The position numbers and the translations under genes are program-made. A model generated the notes under the pieces. That model saw only the letters and a list, made by a program, of their open reading frames with translations. It was not told the origin of the DNA and searched no databases. Below are positions 17,548 through 26,240 of a stretch of 64,000 nt of DNA, one piece after another (position 1 is the first letter of the stretch; the number at the start of each line of letters is the position of its first letter). The stretch spans positions 81,470-145,469 of the forward strand of contig NZ_JAIWNC010000021.1 of the NCBI RefSeq assembly GCF_020216025.1. Direction: 5' to 3'. The DNA is from Jidongwangia harbinensis (GTDB taxonomy: Bacteria > Actinomycetota > Actinomycetes > Mycobacteriales > Micromonosporaceae).

Positions 17548-19686
17548 ATGCTCGCCGCGCTAGGTCGTACCGTCTACCTCCGGCGCCACGCCGTCATCGC
17601 GGTGTGGGTGGTGGTCGCGCTGGCCGGTGCCGTGTTCGGTGGCACCGTCTACGATCGCACCCGGTCGATCGACACCCTGCCTCCCGGCGCGCCGTCCACC
17701 GTCGCGCAGGACCGTCTGGATGCGCTGTCCCCCGAGGGCGAACGCCTGGTAGCCGTGATCTCCGGCCGCGATGTCGGCGCGATCGAACTGGTCAACAGCG
17801 TCAGCCGGATCGCCTTCGAGATCCGCGACATCCCCGGGGTGGCCGAGGTCGAGGACTCCTACACCTCGGCGGCGCGGCAGATCTCCAGCGACAACCGCAG
17901 CTCCCTGGTCACGGTGGAGTTCAAGCCGGGCCTCAGCGACGCCGAGGCGTTGCGGGTCGCCGACCGGGTGAGCGCGGCCCTGCGCCGCATCGACGCCCCC
18001 GAGATCCTGATCGGCGGCGAGCTGCGGGCCGAACAGGAGTTCGGCGACCAGGCCGTCCGGGATGCGGCCGTGGGCGAGTCCGTCGCCCTGGTCTGCGTGG
18101 CGCTCCTGCTGATCGTGCTGCTGGGCGGCCTGGTGGCCGGCCTGCTGCCGTTGGCGGCCGCGCTCGGCGCGGTCGCCGCCACGCTGCTGACGCTGACCGG
18201 TCTGGCCCGCCTCCTGCCGGTCAGCGAGTACGCGGTCAACGTGGTCACCCTGCTCGGCATCGGGCTGGCGGTCGACTACAGCCTCCTGCTGATCGCCCGG
18301 TTCCAGGAGGAACGGGCCGCCGACCCGCGGGCGCCACTGGCCGACCTGACGGCCCGCACGGTGGCGACCGCCGGCCGGGCGGTGCTGGTCTCCGGCTCCG
18401 CCGTCACCGCGGCGCTGGTGGGCCTGTTCGCCTTCGGGGACCCGCTGCTGTCCGCGATGGCGATGGGCGGAGCGCTGGTCGTCGTTCTGGCGACGGTGAC
18501 CGGGCTGACGCTCGTACCCGCGTTGATCGGAACCGCCCACCGGCGCATCCCGGCGACCGGCGGGTGGCGCCGGACCCGGCGGGTTTCCGGGCCGGGGCCG
18601 AACCCCGGCCTGCTGGCGCGGCTCGCCGGGTTCGCTCAGCGCCGGCCGGGCCCGGTTGCGCTGGCGGCGACGGCCGGGCTGCTGGTGTTGAGCGCGCCGC
18701 TGTTCTTCGTGGAGTTCGCCAACTCGGATGTCCGCGCGCTGCCGCGGAGCAGCGAGGCCCGCCAGACGTACGAGGCGGTGCAGGGCCGGTTCACCGACCC
18801 GCCGAAGCAGCCGCTGACCGTGGTGATCGAGGTGGATCCGGCCGCGCCCGGCCTGACCGACCTGTACGACAGCATGCAGCGGCTACCGGGCGTGTCCGAT
18901 GTCTACCCGCGATCCAGCCTGCCGCCCGGGGTGAGCGTCGCCGACGTGGTGCCGAGCGGAACCGAGGACGGCCCGTCGGCCCAGCGACTGGTGGCGAGCC
19001 TGCGGGCACTCGACGCGCCCGCCCCGGTGCTGGTCGCCGGTCCCGCCGCGGAACTGGTCGACGCGAAACGCTCGGTGGCCGAGCGCCTGCCGGTCGCCCT
19101 GGCGATCATCGTCGTGGCGACCGGGGCGCTGCTGTTCGCGCTCACCCGCTCGGTGGTCGTACCCGTCAAGGCCATCGCGATGAACCTGCTGACGCTGCTG
19201 GCGACCATGGGGGTGCTGGTCGCGGTCTTCCAGTGGGGCTGGGGTGCCGGCCTGCTGGGCTTCGACCCGTGGGGTGCGCTCGACCTGACCACCCCGTTGT
19301 TGCTGTTCGTCTTCGCGTTCGGCCTCTCGATGGACTACGAGGTATTCCTGCTGGCCCGGATCAAGGAAGAATGGGACCGGCGGACGGCCACCGACCGCGC
19401 GGCCAACGACCGCGCCGTCCTGGCCGGAATCACCGCCACCGGTCCGGTGGTCACCACGGCCGCACTGGCGATCGGCATCGTCTTCCTCGGCTTCGTCCTC
19501 GGCGACCTGGTCGCGGTGAAGGAGATCGGTATCGGCATGGCCGTGGCGGTCCTGCTGGACGTCACGGTGGTCCGCGGCCTCCTGCTCCCGGCGACGATGT
19601 CACTGCTCGGACGCTGGAACTGGTGGCGGCCGGGCGCCACCACCGGCGCCGAGGCCGGCGAGCCGACCCGTACGCTGGCGCGATGA
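17548..19686 (+). CDS. MMPL family (RND superfamily) transporter
   Basis: 712 residues in two homologous halves, each a membrane helix, a soluble loop and a bundle of helices. The paired motifs GIGLAVDYSLLLIARFQEE (first half) and GLSMDYEVFLLARIKEEW (second half) carry the conserved Asp-Tyr expected for proton coupling. MMPL proteins export lipids, surface metabolites or drugs; the cargo is unknown. ATG 17548 follows a strong AGGAGG at 17538-17543; an in-frame ATG at 17506 lacks one. The stop overlaps the next gene's start (ATGA). Confidence 0.9.
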   Translation: MLAALGRTVYLRRHAVIAVWVVVALAGAVFGGTVYDRTRSIDTLPPGAPSTVAQDRLDALSPEGERLVAVISGRDVGAIELVNSVSRIAFEIRDIPGVAEVEDSYTSAARQISSDNRSSLVTVEFKPGLSDAEALRVADRVSAALRRIDAPEILIGGELRAEQEFGDQAVRDAAVGESVALVCVALLLIVLLGGLVAGLLPLAAALGAVAATLLTLTGLARLLPVSEYAVNVVTLLGIGLAVDYSLLLIARFQEERAADPRAPLADLTARTVATAGRAVLVSGSAVTAALVGLFAFGDPLLSAMAMGGALVVVLATVTGLTLVPALIGTAHRRIPATGGWRRTRRVSGPGPNPGLLARLAGFAQRRPGPVALAATAGLLVLSAPLFFVEFANSDVRALPRSSEARQTYEAVQGRFTDPPKQPLTVVIEVDPAAPGLTDLYDSMQRLPGVSDVYPRSSLPPGVSVADVVPSGTEDGPSAQRLVASLRALDAPAPVLVAGPAAELVDAKRSVAERLPVALAIIVVATGALLFALTRSVVVPVKAIAMNLLTLLATMGVLVAVFQWGWGAGLLGFDPWGALDLTTPLLLFVFAFGLSMDYEVFLLARIKEEWDRRTATDRAANDRAVLAGITATGPVVTTAALAIGIVFLGFVLGDLVAVKEIGIGMAVAVLLDVTVVRGLLLPATMSLLGRWNWWRPGATTGAEAGEPTRTLAR

Positions 19687-20075
19687 TCGATTTTCGCGCC
19701 GCGGTCGAGGCACGCGATCCCGACGCCATCGCCGCGACCCTGGCCGACAACGTGGTGTTCCGCAGCCCGGTGGCGTTCAAGCCCTATCCGGGCAAGGCCA
19801 TCACCGCGGCGATCCTGCGCGGCGTGCTGCGGGTGTTCGAGGACTTCCGGTACGTCCGCGAGCTGAGCGGCGACGGCGGCCGCGACCACGCGCTGGTCTT
19901 CGCGGCCAGGATCGGCGACGTCGCCGTCGAGGGCTGCGATTTCGTGCACCTGGACGAGAATGGCCTGATCGACGAGTTCACGGTCATGGTCCGCCCGTTG
20001 TCCGCGGCACAGGCGCTGGCCGCCGCGATGGCCGCCCAGTTCGAACAGATCCAGCGCGAGGCCACCGCCGGCTAA
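19683..20075 (+). CDS. SnoaL-like/NTF2-fold protein
   Basis: 130 residues with the SnoaL pattern: AVEARDPDAIAATLADNVVFRSP, then FVHLDENGLIDEFTVMVRP. The fold forms a cone-shaped pocket used by isomerases, hydrolases and cyclases; no specific activity can be assigned. Its ATG overlaps the transporter TGA by four bases, so the two are translationally coupled and may act together. Confidence 0.82.
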   Translation: MIDFRAAVEARDPDAIAATLADNVVFRSPVAFKPYPGKAITAAILRGVLRVFEDFRYVRELSGDGGRDHALVFAARIGDVAVEGCDFVHLDENGLIDEFTVMVRPLSAAQALAAAMAAQFEQIQREATAG

Positions 20076-20097
20076 GGCCTGTTTCGGAACCCGGCGG
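20065..20097 (+). terminator. possible terminator after the MMPL-SnoaL pair
   Basis: CCGCCGG (20065-20071) and CCGGCGG (20091-20097) can pair around a long loop at the stop codon. The loop holds AGGCCTGTTTCGGAAC (20075-20090), a 16-mer that recurs with one mismatch at 38505-38520 on the other strand. Confidence 0.35.
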
Positions 20098-20230
20098 CGC
20101 GGCCGGTGACGGTTCCGGTGCCGTGGCGCGTGACAGCCGGTTCGGCGTGCGAGGCTGGCGGGTACGGCCGCGAAGCGTCGCTCGTGGCGGGTGCGCGGGG
20201 CCCGTGCCGGCTGACGGTGGAGGTAGCGCG

Positions 20231-20517
20231 GTGGAGTTCACACGGCTGGGTCGGACCGGGCTGAGGGTGAGTCGTATCGGGCTCGGGTGCATGAGCTTCG
20301 GAGAAGCCGCGGCCGGTATGCACCGGTGGACACTCGACGAGGATGCCGCGGCGCCGTTCTTCCGGCAGGCCGTCTAGCTGGGTGTGACGTTCTGCGACAC
20401 CGCGAACGCCTGTCGATGAGCGGGACATGATCCCGATGTGCCGTGATCAGGGTCGCCGCGCTGGAGGCCCCCTACCGGCCGCAGGACAACTACTGGTGGT
20501 GAGCGCGGGCACCCGGC
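20231..20517 (+). pseudogene. aldo/keto reductase remnant
   Basis: A GTG at 20231 with GGAGGT upstream opens a typical aldo/keto reductase N-terminus (FTRLGRTGLRVSRIGLGCMS). An in-frame TAG follows FRQAV at 20375, after which the sequence still reads LGVTFCDTAN, the expected continuation. Soon after, near 20463-20517, ALEAPYRPQ plus a short tail and stop resembles the C-terminal end of the same family. Roughly 250 residues between are absent. This is a relic, not a functional enzyme; the C-terminal assignment is less certain than the N-terminal one. Confidence 0.65.
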
Positions 20518-21184
20518 CCGACGGATTCCCACACCGGCATCCCGGGCTCGTCGTTGTGCACGATGATGTCGACGTGCTCGGCCGGGCGCACCGTGGCGAA
20601 GTAGAACCGTTGGGCGGGGAGGTACCGCTCGCGCCAGCGCCGTTCGACGGCGGCCCGGGCGGACACCCGGCTCTCCCGGATCACGGCGCGATCCACCGTC
20701 TTCTCCGGCGCCGCCGACACGAGGACACGCAGGTCCCACCGGCCGATCAGTTCCGGGCGCATGAGGAAGACGCCGTCGAAGACCAACACGGCGTCGGCGG
20801 CGGCGGTCGTGACCGGCGGGGACGTCGCGGTGTCCGTGGCGTGGTCGTAGACCGCGGTTCGGTGGCGCCGGTCTCCGCCCGGGCCGAGCGGATCGAGCAG
20901 CACCCGGTTCAGCGCGTCGTGGTCATGGGCGTCGAGGTAGCAGCCTTCGGCCGAGTATTCGCCGCGCGGGTAGCGCTGCGCCCGGGGGACGAGGAAGTCG
21001 TCGATCGTCGCGCGGATGACCTCGCGCCCCCGGGTACGCAGGACGGCGGCCAGCTCGTCGGCCAGGGTGGTCTTGCCCGCGGCGGGCGGTCCGTCGACGG
21101 CGACCCGCACCGGATGCGGGACGGTGACCGACCCGACCGCCCCGGCCAGGCGGCGAGCACCTCCGCCCGGGTGCCTCGGCCCAT
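20490..21184 (-). CDS. uridine kinase-like P-loop protein with probable N-terminal frameshift
   Basis: The main frame holds a Walker A loop (VAVDGPPAAGKTTLADELA) and a nucleoside-kinase-like body (TIDDFLVPRAQRYPRGEYSAEG, VLVFDGVFLMRPEL), as in uridine kinase/phosphoribulokinase-like enzymes. The natural start, MGRGTRAEVLAA at 21184, lies in a different frame. One extra C near 21147-21153 would join it to LAGAVGSVTVPHPVRVAV. Either a real one-base deletion has inactivated the gene, a sequencing error is present, or translation starts at a poor upstream GTG (21257) in the main frame. Confidence 0.7.
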
Positions 21185-21324
21185 GTCCTACCCCGTTCTG
21201 GTCTCGCGCACGATCGGAGCCTAGGCGACAGCGCGCCCGGATGCTGCCCGCCACCATGCGGCCGGTCGGGGTCCACGGACAGCCGATCGCCTACGTCTCG
21301 GCCAGGGCCGCAGCGTCGCCGCGG

Positions 21325-22281
21325 TCAGAACGTGGCGATCGGGTTGACCGGGCTACCGGACGTACCGGCGAGGCGGACCGGCGCGACGGCCAGGTGGAAG
21401 TCCCACTGGCCCAGCTCGGCGGCCGTCGACGCGCACGCCTCCAGGTCGCAGTTGTCGAGCATCCACAGCCCCATCGCGACGAGACTCACGGCGTGTACCG
21501 GCATCAGCACGTCCGCGTACCCGGACGGTTGCACGTCCTGTGGGGTGTCCGCGCCGATCAGCGCGACCTCCCGCTCCCGCAGCCACGGCAGGCAGGACGC
21601 GTGCCAGCCGGCCTGCGTGAAGCCGCCGGCCGGGCCGCTCTCGTGCCGGGCACGGCCGTAGCCGGTCCGCAGGAGTACCGCGTCGCCGGGTCGCACCCGC
21701 ACACCCTGGCGACGCTCGGCCTCCTCGAGATCGTCGGGGAACACGCCTTGCCCGGGCTCCAGCCACGGCACGTCGCGGACCCGGGCGATGTCCAGCAGAA
21801 CACCGCGGGTGACGATGCCGTTCGCCGCGGCCGTGACGGCGGCCCACGCCGAGCCGGTGCCGGCGCCGACCGACGAGTGCGACCGCCCGTTGTACATCGT
21901 GCCGTCCCAGAAGATGTGGCAGGGCGAGTCGAGGTGGGTGACGGTGTTGCCGTGGAACGTGATGCCGAGCCGCTCGGACGAGAAGCCCCAGCGCCGGTCG
22001 GCGTGGAACCCGGGCACCGGCATGTTCTCCCCGCCCGGCATGTCGGCCGCGCACGGGCACGTCGTCGTCGACCGCTCCATGTCCCGCGGTACGGCGACCT
22101 CCCAGGCGCACGACACGCCCCTGCCGTGCCGCACGGCCCGGGCCGCCGCCAGCCGGACGTCGTCGGTGATGTGGTTCAGCGTCCCGAGTTCGTCGTCGTC
22201 GCCCCACCGGCCCCAGTTCGACAGCGTCCGGAAATACCCGAGCACGTCGTCCTGCGTCGGCATCGCCCGCCCCGCCGTCAT
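21325..22281 (-). CDS. cyclase family protein (kynurenine formamidase-like fold)
   Basis: 318 residues of the PF04199-type cyclase family. The metal-binding signature HGNTVTHLDSPCHIF (near 108-122) matches the expected HxxxxxHxDxPxH pattern, and a second set (GADTPQDVQPSGY, PVHAVSLV) completes the site. Members hydrolyse amides or lactones such as N-formylkynurenine, but this long form is usually of unknown substrate. GGAGGAG precedes the ATG at a long spacing; an internal ATG at 22263 is possible. Confidence 0.85.
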   Translation of the reverse strand: MTAGRAMPTQDDVLGYFRTLSNWGRWGDDDELGTLNHITDDVRLAAARAVRHGRGVSCAWEVAVPRDMERSTTTCPCAADMPGGENMPVPGFHADRRWGFSSERLGITFHGNTVTHLDSPCHIFWDGTMYNGRSHSSVGAGTGSAWAAVTAAANGIVTRGVLLDIARVRDVPWLEPGQGVFPDDLEEAERRQGVRVRPGDAVLLRTGYGRARHESGPAGGFTQAGWHASCLPWLREREVALIGADTPQDVQPSGYADVLMPVHAVSLVAMGLWMLDNCDLEACASTAAELGQWDFHLAVAPVRLAGTSGSPVNPIATF

Positions 22282-22583
22282 CCCAGCATCGACTCCTCCG
22301 GTCCCGCGGTCGAGGCGCCGCGCGCGACGTGACCTGGCAGGACGCTACCTCACCGGGCCGGCGCGCGGCGGCGCCGGCAGTCACTCGGTCGTGGCCGACG
22401 ACGTCCGGGTCCCGTTCGCGCGCATCGCGCCGGCGGGCAAGTCCATGACCCGCCCGACCTCAGGACTGGCGGAGGCGACCATGCTGGCGCGGGCCGGAAC
22501 GATCGACGCGAACGGGCTACGGGCGCTCACTCACCGGCGTGGCCTGAGGGCCCACCTGGTGCGCCTGATCGTCGTGGGCCCGG
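22282..22583. other. intergenic region, possible gene relic
   Basis: About 300 bases without a credible intact gene. On the plus strand 22380-22590 reads as a protein-like stretch (ADDVRVPFARIAPAGKSM, later TMLARAGTIDANGL) with no start or matching family that I recognise. It may be a decayed fragment. Confidence 0.3.
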
Positions 22584-22787
22584 TCAGCGGCGATCGACGA
22601 GCGCGGCCTCCAGCCGCAGCCCGAGCCCGGTGATCACCAGAAGACCCGCGACGACGTAGCCCTCGGCGGGCGTGTCGTCGGCAACCAGCCCGAAGACCGC
22701 GACCAGGAGGCCGACCACCACGGCGATGGTGCCCAGTATCCGCGCCGCATAGACCCGTCGTCCCCGATCGTCCACGGCGAAGACCAT
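22584..22787 (-). CDS. small two-helix membrane protein
   Basis: 67 residues with two hydrophobic segments (ILGTIAVVVGLLVAVFGLVA and GYVVAGLLVITGLGLRLEAAL) and charged ends. Length and pattern fit the many small actinobacterial membrane proteins of unknown role. No clear ribosome binding site, so the start is not certain. Confidence 0.55.
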   Translation of the reverse strand: MVFAVDDRGRRVYAARILGTIAVVVGLLVAVFGLVADDTPAEGYVVAGLLVITGLGLRLEAALVDRR

Positions 22788-22886
22788 ACGGTGCCGATCC
22801 GCCCGGCACAGTCCCCTGTCGAGGGCGGCGCGGAGCCGTGGACCGTCGAAGCTCGTCGGTGGTGGAGCCGATCGGATGCCGGCGGG

Positions 22887-24194
22887 TCAGCGGAAGTCCC
22901 GGATCGGCCAGAGACGGACCGCGCCGTCGGCGTAGGTGGCCGCGAGCATCACGCCGTTCCGGTCGTAGGCGATCGTGTCCGCCGGGTCGGCGCTGCCGAT
23001 GAGGGTGTGCACGTGCAGGCCGGTGCTGGCGTCGAAGATCTGGACCGTTCCGTCCCGCGGGGCGGCCGCGAGGCTGTTCCGGATCAACGGGTTGAACGCC
23101 AGCGAGCCGGCCCCACGCGGAATCCGGACCGGGCGGACCGGGCGCCCGTCGCTGGAGTCCCAGACCCGGATCGCGGCTCCGGTCTCGCCGGTGACGAGGG
23201 TGTTGCGGGTCAGGGGGTCGAAGGCGAGCGCGGTCACGTGGCGGAAGGAGCCCTGCAGCCGGCGGACCGGCTGCCCGTTGCTGGTGTCGAAGACGGTGAC
23301 CGGGCCGTCCCGGCCGGCCACGGCCAGGGTGTGGCGGGTGAGCGGGTCGAAGGCGAGCGCGGTGACCGGCGCGGCCGGCCCGCCCAGCGTGCGGATCCGC
23401 CGGCCCGTGTCGATGTCCCAGAACGTCACCGGGCGTCCGGTGACGGCGGCCACCAGCACGTTGCGGTCGTGCGGGTCGAAGGCGAGCACCGCCTTGTCGC
23501 CCGGGCCGGCGCCGGGCAGCGTCCGCAGCGGGCTGCCGTCGGTGTGGTCCCAGAGCCGGATCAGGCCGTCCGGCCCGGTGGTGGCGAGAACCTCCCGGTT
23601 CAGCGGGTCGAAGGCGACCAGCGTCGGCTGCGGATCCCCGGTGTCGATCGTCCGGGTCACCTCGCCGGCGGCGGTGTCCCAGATCCGGACGACGCCGGCC
23701 GCGTCCGCCGTGGCCAGCCGGTCCGCGAAGAACCGGGGGAAGCTCAGCGTCACCGGCCCGGAGGGATGTCCCGGGGTCAGCAGCCGCGGGTCGTCCGGAT
23801 CCCCCGAGGTCGCCTTCCGGACGACGAACAGCGTGGCTGCCCCGCCGGCCAGGACCGCACCGCCGGCCAGGACCGCACCGCCGGTGATCACGGCACGCCG
23901 GGACAGCCGCCCTCCGGCGTCCGCCGCGCCGAGGTCCGCCTTCAGCCGTTCCCATCGGCCGCGCCATTCCTCGACGTTGCCGTCACAGGCCTGCACATAG
24001 GCCTCGACGGTCGGCCACTTGGGCAGGTGCCGGCCACTGGCGGCATCGGACAGAGCCGTGGTCGACCGGTCGGTGCGGGCCGCCATGGTGCTGTACTTGG
24101 GGGAACCGGCGGCCACCCGGAGCGCACGCAGTGCGGCGGCGAACTCGGCGAGCGGGCCGTCCGCTGGATCAAGGGGACGCTCCGGACGTGGCAT
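22887..24194 (-). CDS. HTH and WD40 beta-propeller membrane protein
   Basis: 435 residues. The N-terminal ~90 residues (MPRPERPLDPADGPLAEFAAAL ... TALSDAASGRHLPKWPTVEAY) are the Cro/C1-like helix-turn-helix seen in actinobacterial signalling proteins. A glycine-rich membrane segment follows (AVITGGAVLAGGAVLAGGA, ~100-125), then seven WD40-like blades, each ending in (I/V)xxWD or FD. Such proteins probably act as scaffolds; no ligand can be named. ATG 24194 starts at the conserved MPRPERPLDP; the open frame runs on to 24281. An 18-base tandem duplication lies in the membrane segment. Confidence 0.82.
   Translation of the reverse strand: MPRPERPLDPADGPLAEFAAALRALRVAAGSPKYSTMAARTDRSTTALSDAASGRHLPKWPTVEAYVQACDGNVEEWRGRWERLKADLGAADAGGRLSRRAVITGGAVLAGGAVLAGGAATLFVVRKATSGDPDDPRLLTPGHPSGPVTLSFPRFFADRLATADAAGVVRIWDTAAGEVTRTIDTGDPQPTLVAFDPLNREVLATTGPDGLIRLWDHTDGSPLRTLPGAGPGDKAVLAFDPHDRNVLVAAVTGRPVTFWDIDTGRRIRTLGGPAAPVTALAFDPLTRHTLAVAGRDGPVTVFDTSNGQPVRRLQGSFRHVTALAFDPLTRNTLVTGETGAAIRVWDSSDGRPVRPVRIPRGAGSLAFNPLIRNSLAAAPRDGTVQIFDASTGLHVHTLIGSADPADTIAYDRNGVMLAATYADGAVRLWPIRDFR
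23844..23879. repeat. 18-base tandem duplication in membrane segment
   Basis: GCCGGCCAGGACCGCACC occurs twice in a row inside the WD40 gene and encodes the doubled GGAVLA of its membrane helix. It is in frame, so it lengthens the helix rather than breaking the gene. Confidence 0.7.
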
Positions 24195-24377
24195 GTGGCT
24201 CAGCGTCACAGTCGTCCGCCGACCGGCGCAAGAGACCGTCGGATGTCCGCCGGGGAGCCGCGTTGTCCGCCGCAGGACCACATTGTCCGCCCGGGCACCG
24301 ACGGCTACCGCAATCGGCTACGACGGATACCGGCCCGGTGTTCCGCCGGGTGACTCCCCACTCGGAGGTCTGGCGAG

Positions 24378-25223
24378 ATGACCACGGAAAATCCGGATGA
24401 CCCGACGGCCGCCGATCCGTCGGCAGAACCGAAGCATCGCCGGCCGGAGGACCCCGCGCCTCCGGAGCCCCCGCCCGTGCCCGAGCAGGCGCGTGCTGCC
24501 CGGCAGGCACCGGCCACGGCGGACGTACCCGAGCAGGTCCGTGCGGCCGGCCAGGCGCCGGCCGCGGTGGACGTACCCGAGCAGGTAACCGCGCTGCCGG
24601 ACCAGGCTGGCGGCGGCCCGGAGAGCCGGGCCGGCCGCAGTGCCGTGGAGAAGGTTCAAGCCTGGAGCGCCGTCGTGTCCGCGGTGCTCTCGGTGGCCGC
24701 GATCGTGCTGTCCACGATGGCGTTCGCGGATCAGCGCGGCCGGCAGCAGAAGCAGATTGCGGCACGCGTCTCGATCGTCGAGGGCCTGTTGCCCACCCGG
24801 GTGGAAGGACAGCTCGGCGCACCCGGGATCGTGATCCGGAACCGGGCGCCGTCACCGATCTTCAAATCATGGCTCCTGGTCGACCGGGCCGGCCGGACCG
24901 GACTCTTCTACCTCGACGCGATTCCACCCTGCGTCGTACTCGGGCTCCCGAAGGAGATCTTCACCGGCAAGCCGGTCCCGGACCGCAAGGTGGTCGTGGC
25001 GTTGTGGTTCGCCGACGACGAGGGACGCGGCTGGCAACGGCTGGCCGGCGGGGAACTCGATCCGTTCGCGGTACCGATCTACCAGGGCGCGGCGACGGCA
25101 CTCCCGGGTGGCCGGGGCCTGCCGCCGGCCACGGCCATCGACGCGACTCTGAACTCCGAGCCGGCCCGGCTGGCCCGCGGGATGGTGATCCGGGACGCGT
25201 CGGACTGCAGCGAGGCGAACTGA
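24378..25223 (+). CDS. single-pass membrane protein with Pro/Ala repeat head
   Basis: 281 residues. Residues 1-90 are acidic, Pro/Ala-rich and disordered-looking, with a 16-residue repeat (VPEQVRAAGQAPAAVD). A membrane helix (~96-116, AVVSAVLSVAAIVLSTMAF) is followed by a ~160-residue beta-rich domain (GIVIRNRAPSPIFKSWLLVD, VVVALWFADDEGRGW). I do not recognise the family. Its layout of one helix, a coiled linker and a beta domain resembles the protein at 32871-33626. GGAGG lies ~9 bases before the ATG. Divergent from the WD40 gene. Confidence 0.7.
   Translation: MTTENPDDPTAADPSAEPKHRRPEDPAPPEPPPVPEQARAARQAPATADVPEQVRAAGQAPAAVDVPEQVTALPDQAGGGPESRAGRSAVEKVQAWSAVVSAVLSVAAIVLSTMAFADQRGRQQKQIAARVSIVEGLLPTRVEGQLGAPGIVIRNRAPSPIFKSWLLVDRAGRTGLFYLDAIPPCVVLGLPKEIFTGKPVPDRKVVVALWFADDEGRGWQRLAGGELDPFAVPIYQGAATALPGGRGLPPATAIDATLNSEPARLARGMVIRDASDCSEAN
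24477..24590 (+). repeat. 48-base coding repeat, two full units and one partial
   Basis: Units start at 24477, 24525 and 24573, each encoding VPEQ(A/V)RAA(R/G)QAPA with small changes; the third is cut short. The period is 16 codons, so copy number can change without a frameshift. Confidence 0.8.
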
Positions 25224-25320
25224 CGCCTCGCCCGCGTGCCGCCCCGTGGCCGGGATGCTGCCGCTCTGCGCCTGGCGATCTACCACCCGGTGAAGGGGAC
25301 GCCGGAGGCCAGCGCCTGGC

Positions 25321-26166
25321 TCAACTACTCGCGCGTGCCTGGCCGGACGGCGCCGTTGCCTTCCGCAGTTCGCTCAGCCACTCGATGCCGAGCCGGCGGC
25401 CGTCCGGGAACTGGTCGTCGCGGTCCCAGCGCCACGCTGTGATCATCGCCAGCACGAGGGTCCGGCAGTCCCGGAGCAGCTGGTGATCGATGCCCGGGTA
25501 GTGGTCTTCAACCCCGTCGGGTGCGTGCGCCAGGTCGAACTCGATCGGCCCCCGGCAGCACGTCTCGAAATCGATGAAGAGCGGGCCGGTCCCGGTCGGG
25601 AGCAGGTTGCCCGGATGGGGTTCGCCGTGCAGGAACTGCTCGGGCCGGCCGCTCTCGCTGACCGCTCGGCGCAGGCGGTCCACCATGCCGGCGAGAAAGA
25701 CCCGGTCCGCGTCCGCCAGTTCCGGCGTCCGGACGTGGTCGGCCACGAGCGTCCGGGCCTCGGCGACCCGGTCCGTGAAGTGCGGGGAGGGCAGGTCGAC
25801 CCGGCGCATTCCGGCGTGCAGAGATGCGAGCGCTGCCGCGTAGTCCGCGTGGGGTATCGCGGGAGAGGTGACCGGTTCGTAGTAGGCCCACAGGGTGACC
25901 TCGTAGTCGCCCCGCACAAAGACCTCGGGCACGTGCAGCGCGGCCACCGGGCTCCCGGCCTCGGCCAACCGCTGAGCGACATCGACTTCGAACTGGGCGC
26001 ACCGGCTCGTCACCGGCGCCACCCGGGCCAGCACGTCACAGGGCTGCAGACGGAGGGTCAACTTGTTCGAGTTGTGCAGCACGGCGGCGTCATGGACGGT
26101 CAGGCCCAGCGATGCGGCGCTCGAGATGGCTGCCTGGGTTGCCCGCTGAGCCTCGTACTCCTGCAT
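25321..26166 (-). CDS. aminoglycoside phosphotransferase-like kinase
   Basis: 281 residues of the APH/choline kinase fold. The catalytic loop reads FLHGEPHPGNLL, where Glu replaces the more common Asp of HGDxHxxN, followed by the metal-binding PLFIDFE. The N-lobe is short (LTLRLQPCDVLARVAP). Family members phosphorylate aminoglycosides, homoserine, choline or other small alcohols; the real substrate is unknown and resistance should not be assumed. ATG 26166 is the start of the conserved part; the frame is open further upstream. Confidence 0.78.
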   Translation of the reverse strand: MQEYEAQRATQAAISSAASLGLTVHDAAVLHNSNKLTLRLQPCDVLARVAPVTSRCAQFEVDVAQRLAEAGSPVAALHVPEVFVRGDYEVTLWAYYEPVTSPAIPHADYAAALASLHAGMRRVDLPSPHFTDRVAEARTLVADHVRTPELADADRVFLAGMVDRLRRAVSESGRPEQFLHGEPHPGNLLPTGTGPLFIDFETCCRGPIEFDLAHAPDGVEDHYPGIDHQLLRDCRTLVLAMITAWRWDRDDQFPDGRRLGIEWLSELRKATAPSGQARASS

Positions 26167-26240
26167 CGCAGCACCGTAGCTCAGCGTTCGTGGCGCGGCC
26201 GCCGCATTTCGGTCTCCTGCGCTCGGATATTCTCCGGGAG

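Noticed and set aside
25236..25442. 68-residue plus-strand frame with AIYHPVKGTPEASAW
   Set aside because: Overlaps the APH-like kinase and has no supporting start or family.
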